NCBI GenBank assembly: GCA_023229575.1
Contig: JALNYZ010000005.1
Location: forward strand, 62,001 to 126,000
Source of the DNA: Prolixibacteraceae bacterium
Lineage (GTDB): Bacteria > Bacteroidota > Bacteroidia > Bacteroidales > Prolixibacteraceae
Direction: 5' to 3'
Length of the DNA stretch: 64,000 nt
In this document: positions 34,924 through 42,907 of the stretch, one piece after another
How the letters are laid out: the number at the start of each line of letters is the position of its first letter
Numbering within the stretch: position 1 is the first letter of the stretch
The notes under the pieces: generated by a model
The model's input: the letters and a program-made list of their open reading frames with translations, nothing else
What the model was told of the DNA's origin: nothing
Database searches by the model: none
Made by a program: the position numbers and the translations under genes

Positions 34924-34952
34924 CAAAAAAAAACCTCCCCGGTCAGGAGAGG
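34924..34952 (-). terminator. Intrinsic terminator of the TPR gene
   Basis: CCTCCCC (34934-34940) pairs with GGAGAGG (34946-34952) with one wobble. On the minus strand the stem is followed by an uninterrupted T-run (A-run at 34925-34933 on the plus strand). It lies 24 nt beyond the stop of the 34976-35662 gene. Confidence 0.85.
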
Positions 34953-34975
34953 CATTTCATTTCATGTAATTTTTT

Positions 34976-35662
34976 TTAGTTAACCCCTGTAAGACGGGCG
35001 ATGTATTTGTCTACCAGTCTGCCTTCGTTTGAATCGCCATATTTGTCTTTGATGGTTTGGTATCTGGCAAGCGCCAGTTCTTTGTTTCCCATTTGCTCAT
35101 ACATTCTACCCTCTTTCAAAAGATAGATTGGGGTCGTAAAATTGTTGGTTTTCACCGCAGCAGCTTCAGCATAATATTTTACGGCCTTTTCCTTGTTACC
35201 AATTTCTGCATAAGCGTCTCCAATGGCTCCTGTTGCAACTGGTTTAAGCAGCAGGTCTTCTGTTTTGAAATCTTCAAGATAACTGATGGCTTCCTTGAAT
35301 TTACCAATATGGAGGTATGAGATACCGGCATAATACCTTGCAAGATTACCGGTGGTAGTACGGCCATAATTGTCGATGATATCAAGAACACCAGGGTAGT
35401 TGCCATCACCATTTAAGGCAAGATTGAAAGAGTCTTTTTCAAAATATTGTTCAGCAGTAAAAATTTGTTCCTTGGCTTTGTTCTCGCGAGGAATGGTGTA
35501 AAAACGGTGTGTGGCGAGCAACAACAATGCAATTACGACAGCTGCACCAAAAATGATGGAGATAATTTTTGCATTTTTCTCGAAAAAAAATTCGGCGGTT
35601 GTCAATGCATGTTCAACTTCCTTTAGATTCTCATTGGCATGCGCCTTGGTCTCTTTGCTCAT
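34976..35662 (-). CDS. Membrane-anchored TPR protein (YfgM/BamD-like architecture)
   Basis: 228 residues. A cytoplasmic N-terminal stretch, one membrane segment (about 33-50, IISIIFGAAVVIALLLLA), then TPR-type helical repeats (ARYYAGISYLHIGKFKEAISYLEDF, GAIGDAYAEIGNKEKAVKYYAEAAAV, LKEGRMYEQMGNKELALARYQTI). The layout resembles YfgM-type ancillary proteins of the Sec translocon. It is divergent from recF across a 217-nt gap. A conserved Bacteroidota gene near recF; exact role unknown. Confidence 0.82.
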   Translation of the reverse strand: MSKETKAHANENLKEVEHALTTAEFFFEKNAKIISIIFGAAVVIALLLLATHRFYTIPRENKAKEQIFTAEQYFEKDSFNLALNGDGNYPGVLDIIDNYGRTTTGNLARYYAGISYLHIGKFKEAISYLEDFKTEDLLLKPVATGAIGDAYAEIGNKEKAVKYYAEAAAVKTNNFTTPIYLLKEGRMYEQMGNKELALARYQTIKDKYGDSNEGRLVDKYIARLTGVN

Positions 35663-35879
35663 AACTTGGTTTTCTTAAAATGGATGCTTTTTTGTATGCG
35701 TGTGCAAAAATAATCGTTTTTCACAAACGAGCGCAACAATTTGAAAAATATAAGGTCTGAATTTGTGGTTTTCAGCAGATATTGTTGAGGAACTTCGGTT
35801 TTTTGTTCGTAACTAGCTGATGGGATTATCCAAAAGCTTGTCCAAAAAGTTTAGATTTGTAGTTCAATAATCTACCATC

Positions 35880-36998
35880 ATGTTTATCAGGGAGCTTTCG
35901 GTAATGAATTATAAAAATTTTGGAGAGGCAACCCTGACTTTCTCCAGAAAAGTGAACTGTTTCATCGGAAACAATGGTGTAGGTAAAACCAATCTGCTGG
36001 ACGCTATCTACTACTTGTCGTTTTGTAAAAGCTATTTCAACAATCCTGATGTTCAAAATATCAGGCATATGGAAAATTTTTTCGCCCTCCAGGGAAAATA
36101 TGAACTTAACAGTGCCAGGGAGGAGATCCATTGTGGCTTTAAAAGCGGACAAAAGAAGAAGATACGCCGCAATAAAAAGGAGTATGAACGTTTTTCCGAT
36201 CACATCGGACTATTGCCCTTGGTGATGATATCCCCGGCCGACTCGGTACTTATCCAGGGTGGGAGCGAGGAGCGGCGACGGTTTATGGACAGTGTTATTT
36301 CGCAATACGACCGGACTTACCTGGATTGGCTTGTTAAATACAACCGTGTGCTGCTGCAAAGGAACATGCTTCTCAAAAATTATGCCGGACAGTCGGCCAT
36401 TGACCAGGATATATTCTCTATATGGGATGAACAACTTTTATCGTTGGGCAATAAAATCCATCTCAAACGAGGGCAGTTTCTGGAAGAGTTGCTTCCGGTC
36501 TTTCAAAAGTATTATACGCTGATATCAGGTGGAAATGAGACCGTCTCGATGGAGTATGGATCGCAACTCAACACTGAGTCGTTTGATGTATTGTTGAAAG
36601 ACTCTTTTAACAAGGACAGGATCACTCAGTTTACTACGTGCGGTATTCACAAGGATGACCTCGAATTAAAGTTGGGAGGCTATCCCATTAAGCGGTTAGG
36701 TTCCCAGGGACAAAACAAGACCTATCTGATTGCCCTCAAATTTGCCCAGTTCGATTTTATCCGTTCGCTCAACAACATCAAACCGATCCTGCTGCTTGAC
36801 GATATCTTCGACAAACTCGACAGCGGAAGGGTGGAAGAGATCGTTAAACTGGTTGCAGATCATCACTTTGGCCAGATTTTTATTACAGACACCAATCGGG
36901 AACATCTCGACGGCATTCTGCGTGAAGCCGGTGGTGATGATTTCAGGATTTTTGTTGTTGAAAAGGGAACAATCAGCCTAATCAGTGAAAAAGGATGA
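35880..36998 (+). CDS. recF: DNA replication/repair protein RecF
   Basis: 372 residues. Starts MFIRELSVMNYKNF; Walker A GNNGVGKTNLLDAIYYLSF (about 31-49), HCGFKSGQKKK, a PADSVLIQGGSEERRRFMDSVI segment, signature LGSQGQNKTYLIALKFAQ and Walker B PILLLDDIFDKLD, with the tail TDTNREHLD. It loads RecA at gaps with RecO and RecR. Followed with a 4-nt overlap by the DUF721 gene. Confidence 0.96.
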   Translation: MFIRELSVMNYKNFGEATLTFSRKVNCFIGNNGVGKTNLLDAIYYLSFCKSYFNNPDVQNIRHMENFFALQGKYELNSAREEIHCGFKSGQKKKIRRNKKEYERFSDHIGLLPLVMISPADSVLIQGGSEERRRFMDSVISQYDRTYLDWLVKYNRVLLQRNMLLKNYAGQSAIDQDIFSIWDEQLLSLGNKIHLKRGQFLEELLPVFQKYYTLISGGNETVSMEYGSQLNTESFDVLLKDSFNKDRITQFTTCGIHKDDLELKLGGYPIKRLGSQGQNKTYLIALKFAQFDFIRSLNNIKPILLLDDIFDKLDSGRVEEIVKLVADHHFGQIFITDTNREHLDGILREAGGDDFRIFVVEKGTISLISEKG

Positions 36999-37285
36999 GA
37001 AGAAGTGAGATCCATTCGATTGGAAGCGCCATCAAGGGCTTTTTGAAAGAGTCGAAGTTTGACCGGAAGCTGGCCGAGGTTGATGCCGTGAGCTCCTGGG
37101 AGTTTATCATCGGCAAGCCCATTGCCCGGGCTACTACTTCCATCTACATAAAAAACGAGACCCTGTATGTAAACCTTAGCTCCTCCATCGTGCGCAACGA
37201 GCTGTTTATGATGCGCAACGACATTATCCGTGCCGTGAACGATCATGCCGGGAGGATAATCGTGAAGGAGATTGTGCTCAAGTAA
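36995..37285 (+). CDS. DUF721 (DciA-like) protein
   Basis: 96 residues. Contains the DUF721 pattern VSSWEFIIGKPIARATTSIYIKNETLYV and NLSSSIVRNELFMMRNDI. DUF721/DciA proteins assist loading of the replicative helicase in bacteria lacking DnaC. Overlaps recF by ATGA at 36995-36998, so it is translationally coupled. Confidence 0.9.
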   Translation: MRRSEIHSIGSAIKGFLKESKFDRKLAEVDAVSSWEFIIGKPIARATTSIYIKNETLYVNLSSSIVRNELFMMRNDIIRAVNDHAGRIIVKEIVLK

Positions 37286-37452
37286 CCCCACCGATTCTGT
37301 ATAAATGGCAATTTTTGTTGTTCAATAATCCCCAGATATATTTGTACAAATCAGTTCTGTGGTCAACATGAAGGGTATTGTCCCTATCTTTTGTGCTATA
37401 AACGAAATGATATATTAGCTGGGTATATGAGCTCATGTTATTGATTGAAATT

Positions 37453-37542
37453 CAGCCACTTTGTGGTTGATGTGGGTATATTGATTCCTATTCCACCGGT
37501 TTCACCGGTGGCTATTCAAAATCAACCACTGCGTGGTTTGGG
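37453..37542. repeat. REP-like element with three small hairpins
   Basis: Three hairpins share a CCAC-NNN-GTGG core. The first is CCAC-TTT-GTGG at 37456-37466, the second CCACCGGT-TTC-ACCGGTGG at 37493-37511 (perfect 8-bp stem), the third AACCAC-TGC-GTGGTT at 37524-37538 (perfect 6-bp stem). Such elements are scattered in Bacteroidota genomes and in other groups are moved by RAYT/Y1 transposases; no transposase gene is in this window. Confidence 0.65.
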
Positions 37543-37763
37543 TATTTTCGATATTCATATATTCGAACACGATTCGAATGACGTAATTAGGGAACTATTG
37601 GAAAATATTGGAAATGAAATGTTCAATATTATCCCAATTGTCAAAAACGTACTTATTCATAAGATATATGGTTACAAGTATTATGATTACCCTGTAAAAG
37701 ATCTGCTTTCGGTTTGGCCTGTGCGGAGATTTCATTAGTAAATTTGAATGTTTTAGAAAATGG

Positions 37764-37827
37764 AATCACGATGGGTTGTACAAACTTTCATATTTTGATT
37801 TTTCTTGCTTAATAACCCATCGTGATT
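37764..37827. terminator. 14-bp inverted repeat downstream of the GG-leader peptide operon
   Basis: AATCACGATGGGTT (37764-37777) is perfectly repeated in inverse at 37814-37827 with a 36-nt loop. It lies 40 nt beyond the last peptide gene on the minus strand. There is no clean U-run, so it could be a weak terminator, an mRNA 3' stabiliser or part of a mobile repeat. Confidence 0.5.
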
Positions 37828-37867
37828 ACGAATTAGAATTTTAAGTATCTAAATGATTATGAGTACA

Positions 37868-38065
37868 TCAACTTAATAGCCATTTAACTCCATAATAAAT
37901 CCCTACACCCAAAGCAACCCCTGCTACAAGGCATAACAGTACCATTCCACAACCTGTTGCAACGGCAGCAGCACCGGCAATAGTTGCCATTCCTCCATTA
38001 GTTTCTTTAAGTTCGTTTGACGTCAATTCTCTAAGGTGGACTGACTTTTCATATGATGTAACCAT
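37868..38065 (-). CDS. Double-glycine-leader bacteriocin-like peptide B
   Basis: 65 residues. The leader ends LTSNELKETNGG (residues 14-25), matching the LSxxELxxIxGG consensus cut by C39-peptidase ABC exporters. The predicted 40-residue core is very hydrophobic, with Ala/Gly-rich MATIAGAAAVATGCG, two cysteines, GxxxG motifs (GVALG, GIYYG) and a YYGVKWLLS end. These are hallmarks of class II, especially two-peptide, bacteriocins. The start lies 1 nt after the stop of the 34-residue gene upstream. No exporter or named immunity gene is nearby. A secreted signal is the alternative to an antimicrobial. Confidence 0.75.
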   Translation of the reverse strand: MVTSYEKSVHLRELTSNELKETNGGMATIAGAAAVATGCGMVLLCLVAGVALGVGIYYGVKWLLS

Positions 38066-38066
38066 T

Positions 38067-38171
38067 TTATACTGTATTAAAGTGAATAGCTAAATAGACC
38101 CCTAAAAGGAATCCGATCAAAAATGCAATAAAGGATACTGGAACTACAATTTTCATAAGCTTCTTATCCAT
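38067..38171 (-). CDS. Small single-span membrane peptide between two GG-leader peptides
   Basis: 34 residues, too short for usual gene finding. Charged start MDKKLMK, then one hydrophobic helix (IVVPVSFIAFLIGFLLGVYLA). It has no GG leader. It lies 18 nt after peptide A and 1 nt before peptide B, so all three are very likely on one transcript. It could be an immunity peptide or a third component; neither is proven. Confidence 0.6.
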   Translation of the reverse strand: MDKKLMKIVVPVSFIAFLIGFLLGVYLAIHFNTV

Positions 38172-38189
38172 AACATTAATATTAAGTGT

Positions 38190-38354
38190 CTAATCTATAG
38201 CCGCTCCAATGGCGATTCCAGCAGCAAATCCAGCAAGGAAGGAAGCTCCACATGCGGCAGCAACAATTTTGGCAGAGTATAATACGCCAAAAATTATAAG
38301 AGGTACAAATCCTCCATCTACCTCCATCAATTCACTTTTTTCTAACTCTTTCAT
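38190..38354 (-). CDS. Double-glycine-leader bacteriocin-like peptide A
   Basis: 54 residues, below normal gene-calling length. Leader MKELEKSELMEVDGG matches LxxxELxxVxGG exactly. The 39-residue core is hydrophobic, starts FVPLIIFGVLYSAK, has one Cys and an Ala/Gly-rich tail (GFAAGIAIGAAID) with GxxxG-type spacing. First gene of the three-peptide unit. The pairing with peptide B suggests a class IIb-type system. Confidence 0.72.
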   Translation of the reverse strand: MKELEKSELMEVDGGFVPLIIFGVLYSAKIVAAACGASFLAGFAAGIAIGAAID

Positions 38355-38737
38355 GATCGTAAAGTATTGAATAAAATCCTACTCTATTTCAGGCTTTTCG
38401 GATCTGCCTAAGTTTTGTGCACGAACTCTATATAAATTTACGGTCGTTCACTCTCATAAAAAAGTAGGGAAGGATTTTTTTTTGGAAAGAGCTAAAATAT
38501 TTTGAAGAACGCATTTAATTGCTGCCGATTTGCTTCAAAGATCCCATTCTGTATAGCAGAAAGAGATTGTTTAATTAGTTTTATCTTTGTCGGTACGAAT
38601 TGAAAACTAGGATATCGGTTATACTACCTTAAATATAAGTATATTACATGACAAAAACGAATTTTTCAAAAAAATATTAATCAAGGCCTACAATTCTTAA
38701 TTTTCACATTTTCACATTATCAAATTATCAAATTATC
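38355..38737. other. Intergenic region between the GG-leader operon and nspC
   Basis: 383 AT-rich nt without a gene. TACTTTTT (complement of 38459-38466) is a one-mismatch -7 candidate for the peptide operon, giving a leader of about 95 nt. Just before nspC (38707-38737) there are tandem short words TTTCACA and ATCAAATT. I see nothing else with support. Confidence 0.5.
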
Positions 38738-39883
38738 ATGTCGATCGATATTTCAAAAATACCCAATCCCTGTTACGTAATTGAGGAAACCCTTTTGCGA
38801 AAAAATCTGGAGAAGATCCGCAGCGTCAGCCAGGAGGTGGGAGTCGAGATTATCCTTGCTTTCAAGGGTTTCTCTTTGTGGAAAGTTTTTCCGATTTTGC
38901 GCGAATACATTACAGGGGCAACAGCCAGCGGGGCCCATGAAGCCCGACTGGCCTTCGCGGAGATGAACAGCCTGGCACACACCTATTCCCCGGCCTTTAC
39001 GGATGCCGATTTTCAAACGGTTCTTGATTGCTCTTCTCATATCACCTTCAATTCATTGACCCAGCTGGATCATTTTATTGATCGCGTTAAGGCATGTAAA
39101 AGAGCGATCACGGTAGGGTTAAGGGTTAATCCCGAGTTCTCTGAGGTCGTTACGGAGTTGTACAATCCATGTGCCCCTGGTGCCAGACTTGGTATAACTG
39201 CTGATCAGCTGGGCGACAAACTTCCGGCAGGTGTGGAAGGATTTCATTTCCATACCCTGTGCGAGTCAACTTCTTATGATCTTGAGAAAACCCTGGCGGC
39301 TTTTGAATTGCATTTTGGTAAATTTCTGGATCAATTGAAATGGGTCAATTTTGGTGGTGGTCACCTGATGACCCGCAAAGACTATGATGCGAACCATCTT
39401 GTAAGGGTATTAAAATCATTTAAATCCAGATGGCCAAATCTGTCGGTCATTCTCGAGCCGGGCAGTGCTTTTGCCTGGGAGACAGGATTTTTACTTGCAT
39501 CAGTAGTGGATGTGGTTGAGAACAAAGGGATCAAAACCGCCATCCTGAATGTTTCATTTACGGCTCACATGCCCGATTGTCTGGAGATGCCCTATCAGCC
39601 CAAAATCAGGGGAGCTTACCAGGAAGCCATTGAAGGGAAATTTGCCTACAGAATGGGCGGAAATTCCTGTTTGGCAGGAGATTACATGGGCTATTGGTCG
39701 TTCGATCAACCGCTCAAACCGGGCGACCCCATTCTGTTTGAGGATATGATCCATTACACGATTGTCAAAACGACTATGTTCAACGGGGTTGCACATCCTT
39801 CGATCGGGATTTGGAATGAGATCAATGGATTTACCCTTCTGAGGGAGTTTGGGTATGAGGATTACAAGGGGAGGATGGATTAA
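38738..39883 (+). CDS. nspC: Carboxynorspermidine decarboxylase NspC
   Basis: 381 residues, PLP-dependent fold III decarboxylase. PLP lysine Lys43 in ILAFKGFSLW; GATASGAHEARLA; FHFHTLCEST; VNFGGGHLMTR; EPGSAFAWETGFL; and the catalytic MGGNSCLAGDYMGYW. It makes norspermidine or spermidine from the carboxylated precursor, the alternative polyamine route common in Bacteroidota. Its usual partner, carboxynorspermidine synthase, is not in the window. Confidence 0.95.
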   Translation: MSIDISKIPNPCYVIEETLLRKNLEKIRSVSQEVGVEIILAFKGFSLWKVFPILREYITGATASGAHEARLAFAEMNSLAHTYSPAFTDADFQTVLDCSSHITFNSLTQLDHFIDRVKACKRAITVGLRVNPEFSEVVTELYNPCAPGARLGITADQLGDKLPAGVEGFHFHTLCESTSYDLEKTLAAFELHFGKFLDQLKWVNFGGGHLMTRKDYDANHLVRVLKSFKSRWPNLSVILEPGSAFAWETGFLLASVVDVVENKGIKTAILNVSFTAHMPDCLEMPYQPKIRGAYQEAIEGKFAYRMGGNSCLAGDYMGYWSFDQPLKPGDPILFEDMIHYTIVKTTMFNGVAHPSIGIWNEINGFTLLREFGYEDYKGRMD

Positions 39884-39884
39884 G

Positions 39885-39978
39885 GAGAGTTATGAGATAT
39901 GAGTTATGAGATATAAGATATGAGTGATGACGCTAGCGTTTTATCTACTGAAACTTATAACTTATCACTCATAACTCG
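39885..39978. repeat. Word-repeat inverted repeat between nspC and the rsmF-like gene
   Basis: Left arm (about 39885-39930) consists of GAGTTATGAGATAT and GATATGAGTGATG words; right arm (about 39950-39978) carries ACTTATCACTCATAACTC. The right arm covers the stop and final codons of the rsmF-like gene on the minus strand. The same GAGTTATGA word appears between cysD and cysN 15 kb away. Confidence 0.72.
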
Positions 39979-41393
39979 TTTAGCGGAAATTTTTTAGCTT
40001 CATCTATCAGCCTTTCGCCGGTATATTCGTTGGTTGACATCCGTATGCGCCACTCTTTGGGGTAGCCGTTGTTAAAACGGTTTCCAATATTTTTGGCCCA
40101 GCCGATCGGATAGTCTCTATAGGTGAGCAAATTCCATCCCTGATCCTGAAAATCAAGCCGGAAATCATCCCTTTTCAAAAAACTGATCGACTGTTCAAGC
40201 GAAAGGTCCAGCGAAGGGAAATGCGATGTGTTGATGATTGTGGAAACGGCAAGTTCGTGCGCAGGAACAAGGCTGGTCTGTTTGATCTCCCCGACTTTTA
40301 CCCCGGCATGAACGATACGAAGTGCGGCTTTGATCAAATCCAACAACTGAAGCTGGTTGGTCGGAAAGGCTAGAAAGTTCTCCTCAAACTTCACCAGGGA
40401 AAGCGGAAGTTGTTGAAGCAAATCACTCCAGGCTAATTGTTCTGCCTTGGATGCAAGGGGCAATACGGATTTTTCTTTGCTTCTCTTCTCTGCGTCGACC
40501 CTCCCTTTTTTTTGAACCGCTGCAGTAAAATAGCCCTCTCCGGGTACATTGTGCGGATAGAAGCGGTAACATGGAATGTCGCTGGCTTCGGTTGTAACGA
40601 TTCTCCAGTTTTCAGGGATAGCCAGTTCTATGCCCTCCACTTCAGTAAATTCGGAAAGCCAGGAGATGTTCTCCTCGTTTTCGGCGGGATTATAGGTGCA
40701 GGTACTGTAAACCAGCATCCCATCTTCGGCCAAAGCCGGCCAGACATCAGCCAAAATCCTTCTCTGCCGCTGCGCACATAAGGCAGTATTGGAGTCCGAC
40801 CACTCATCAATGGCAGACGGATCACGCCGGAACAACCCCTCCCCGGAGCAGGGGGCATCAACGACTATGATGTCAAAAAAGCCGGGAAGGCGGGAAAAAT
40901 CCCTCGGATCGTTGCAGGAAACCACCACATTGGGATTTCCCCATTTTTTGAGGTTTTCGGATAGTATCATGGCCCTGGAATGGATCACTTCGTTGCATAC
41001 CAGGAGTGAATCCGGGGGAAGAAGGGAGCATAAATGGGTTGATTTGCCGCCTGGGGCGGCGCACAAGTCAAGCACGCGTAAAGTTTTCTTTTGCACGTGA
41101 CAGATGAATTGCTCCAGAAACATCGAACTGGATTCCTGTACATAGTAGGCGCCGGCATGAAAGAGGGGATCGAGCGTGAAAATGGGCCGTTGATCAAGGT
41201 AATATCCTGTCGAACAAGTCTTAACCGGAGTCAGGTTTACAGCTCCTTTTATTTTATTTGGATTGACTCGAACCGAGTAGTTGACGGTTGAATGGATGGA
41301 TTCCCTGAATTGATGAAATTCATTACCGAGCACCACTTTCATTCTACTCTCAAAAGACTCGGGAAGTAAGATCATTTGAACTCTTTTCGCCAA
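39969..41393 (-). CDS. RsmF/YebU-like rRNA (cytosine-5-)-methyltransferase
   Basis: 474 residues. NOL1/NOP2/Sun-type m5C methyltransferase: SAM motif VLDLCAAPGGKSTHLCSLL, catalytic DAPCSGEGLFRRD and YSTCTYNPAENEENISWL with the two cysteines, and an N-terminal RNA-binding part. The C-terminal ~160 residues with WAKNIGNRFNNGYPKEWRIRM fit RsmF-like enzymes with a PUA-type tail. A shorter start at 41375 (MILLPESF) is equally likely. The last codons lie inside an inverted repeat. Confidence 0.9.
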   Translation of the reverse strand: MAKRVQMILLPESFESRMKVVLGNEFHQFRESIHSTVNYSVRVNPNKIKGAVNLTPVKTCSTGYYLDQRPIFTLDPLFHAGAYYVQESSSMFLEQFICHVQKKTLRVLDLCAAPGGKSTHLCSLLPPDSLLVCNEVIHSRAMILSENLKKWGNPNVVVSCNDPRDFSRLPGFFDIIVVDAPCSGEGLFRRDPSAIDEWSDSNTALCAQRQRRILADVWPALAEDGMLVYSTCTYNPAENEENISWLSEFTEVEGIELAIPENWRIVTTEASDIPCYRFYPHNVPGEGYFTAAVQKKGRVDAEKRSKEKSVLPLASKAEQLAWSDLLQQLPLSLVKFEENFLAFPTNQLQLLDLIKAALRIVHAGVKVGEIKQTSLVPAHELAVSTIINTSHFPSLDLSLEQSISFLKRDDFRLDFQDQGWNLLTYRDYPIGWAKNIGNRFNNGYPKEWRIRMSTNEYTGERLIDEAKKFPLNEL

Positions 41394-41451
41394 AATTAGC
41401 CATTTTTTTCCGGGATTATTCTAAATTTGTTCAATTACTAATTCAACCATC

Positions 41452-42900
41452 ATGTCAATCCCTTTCAGACTGAAATGTGCTTTAGGACTCCTTCCCACTG
41501 CGGACCAACTTGACGCAAAGTGGGACAAATTAATTAAAATGCGGGACGATCTCGATGAAATGGAGCGCTCTGCCGAATTGAAGCAATTCGAAGATTTAAA
41601 GAACCTCATTGAATCTTCCGATTTCCTGCATAAAAAGAGAGAGATCGAATCGCTCCAATTCTTCGGCAGCCATGAAGAAAAACTTCTCAAGGAGTTCAAA
41701 TCTTTGGCCGGTTCGTATGCCATAAAAAATTACCACAAAATTTTGGGTTCCGACCGTTTGTCCAGGTTGCAGAATATATTGTCCGGACATGCCTTTAAAA
41801 GATTTGTGGAACTTCAGAAGGTGGTTGAATCGGTTGAATTTGGGAGTCGGAGGGATGGCCTAAAAAAGAAAGAATATGTAAAAACCCCTGATTATCCCAT
41901 CTTAAAGGAGTTTAATCAACTCAGGAAAAGCAGGGACATCACTTTCTGGAGAAAGTTCAGTGGCTCCCAAAGCTACCTATCTTACCTGAAAACAATAGAG
42001 TCAAAAGATTTAAAGCGTTTTGGGGACTTAAAGTCGGAAACATCGTCCATGGAATTCAAGGACAAAATTGCCTATTTGAAGGATAAAAAGAGATTTCTGA
42101 AAAGTGAGCAGTACAAAGATATATTGTCCTTTAATGCCATTAATAAAGGCATGTTTATGGCTGATTACAGAAAACTGAAAAAGGCCAGGGAGCTTGATTT
42201 CTTTGAAAAATGGGAAATAGCCTTTGAGGCAAATTTTACCGAAAAAAAATTGGACAGCAAACACTGGCAACCAGAAAACTGGATGGCTTATCGAACTGCA
42301 GGAATAAGTTTTTCCCAAAAGGACGAAATGCAGGGCTTCAATGGGGAAAAGAACATTGAATTGAATAACAAAACGCTCTCGATTTGGGCAAAGAAAGAGA
42401 AAATCAAGGGAACTGTTTGGGATCCTGCGGTAGGGCTCCTTCCAAAGCAGTATGAATACTCCTCTGGAATTCTTAACAGTGCTGCCTCCTTTCGTCTTAA
42501 GGAAGGAATTATTGAGGCGAAGGTTAGGTTTAAGAAGGATTCTTCCATTACTTCAGCTTTTACCTTGACAGGCGAATCCGCTTTTCCACAGATTGATCTT
42601 TTCAGGAGTACTAAAAATGGTGTAGGGTTGGGAATAGTTGAACATCAAGGTGGAAAATCTTCCAAATATTTTCGGTTAGGCGGACTGAATGATGAGTATT
42701 ATCACATTTTCAGATTAGAAATATCAGGCAATCAATTGGTTTGGAAAATAAATGGATCTGAGGTTTACAGTAATTCAGTTTCATTGAAGGAACCGATGTT
42801 TATACATATGCTAACTACACTTCATGGTGAAGTAAATGAACACCTGCTTCCACACCGTTTCGAAATTGATTGGATTCGCTCCTTTTCAAAAAAATCCTGA
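41452..42900 (+). CDS. Two-part protein: helical F-L repeats plus a lectin/GH16-like C-terminus
   Basis: 482 residues, no signal peptide. Residues ~35-250 form repeats of about 35-45 residues with pattern F..L...S..F..K, for example LKQFEDLKNLIESSDFLHKK, FVELQKVVESVEFGSR, FNQLRKSRDITFW and FGDLKSETSSMEFKDK. Residues ~260-480 look like a concanavalin-type jelly roll (LDSKHWQPENWMAYRTAGISF, GIIEAKVRFKKDSSITSAFTL, HIFRLEISGNQLVWKINGSEVY). The GH16 catalytic ExDxxE is not evident, so it may be binding only. I do not recognise the full family. Confidence 0.7.
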   Translation: MSIPFRLKCALGLLPTADQLDAKWDKLIKMRDDLDEMERSAELKQFEDLKNLIESSDFLHKKREIESLQFFGSHEEKLLKEFKSLAGSYAIKNYHKILGSDRLSRLQNILSGHAFKRFVELQKVVESVEFGSRRDGLKKKEYVKTPDYPILKEFNQLRKSRDITFWRKFSGSQSYLSYLKTIESKDLKRFGDLKSETSSMEFKDKIAYLKDKKRFLKSEQYKDILSFNAINKGMFMADYRKLKKARELDFFEKWEIAFEANFTEKKLDSKHWQPENWMAYRTAGISFSQKDEMQGFNGEKNIELNNKTLSIWAKKEKIKGTVWDPAVGLLPKQYEYSSGILNSAASFRLKEGIIEAKVRFKKDSSITSAFTLTGESAFPQIDLFRSTKNGVGLGIVEHQGGKSSKYFRLGGLNDEYYHIFRLEISGNQLVWKINGSEVYSNSVSLKEPMFIHMLTTLHGEVNEHLLPHRFEIDWIRSFSKKS

Positions 42901-42907
42901 TAAGATA

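Larger units (their letters stand above)
37286..37867. other. Gene-poor accessory gap with repeats
   Basis: 582 nt without a convincing gene. It holds a REP-like triple hairpin (37453-37542) and a 14-bp inverted repeat (37764-37827). A 97-codon open frame on the plus strand (37445-37738) starts inside the REP element and has no recognised family; I do not call it a gene, though its distal part may be a remnant. Confidence 0.6.

Noticed and set aside
37445..37738. 97-codon open frame on the plus strand in the gap after the DUF721 gene
   Set aside because: It starts inside the REP-like hairpins, has no recognised domain and no convincing upstream signal; at most a gene remnant.
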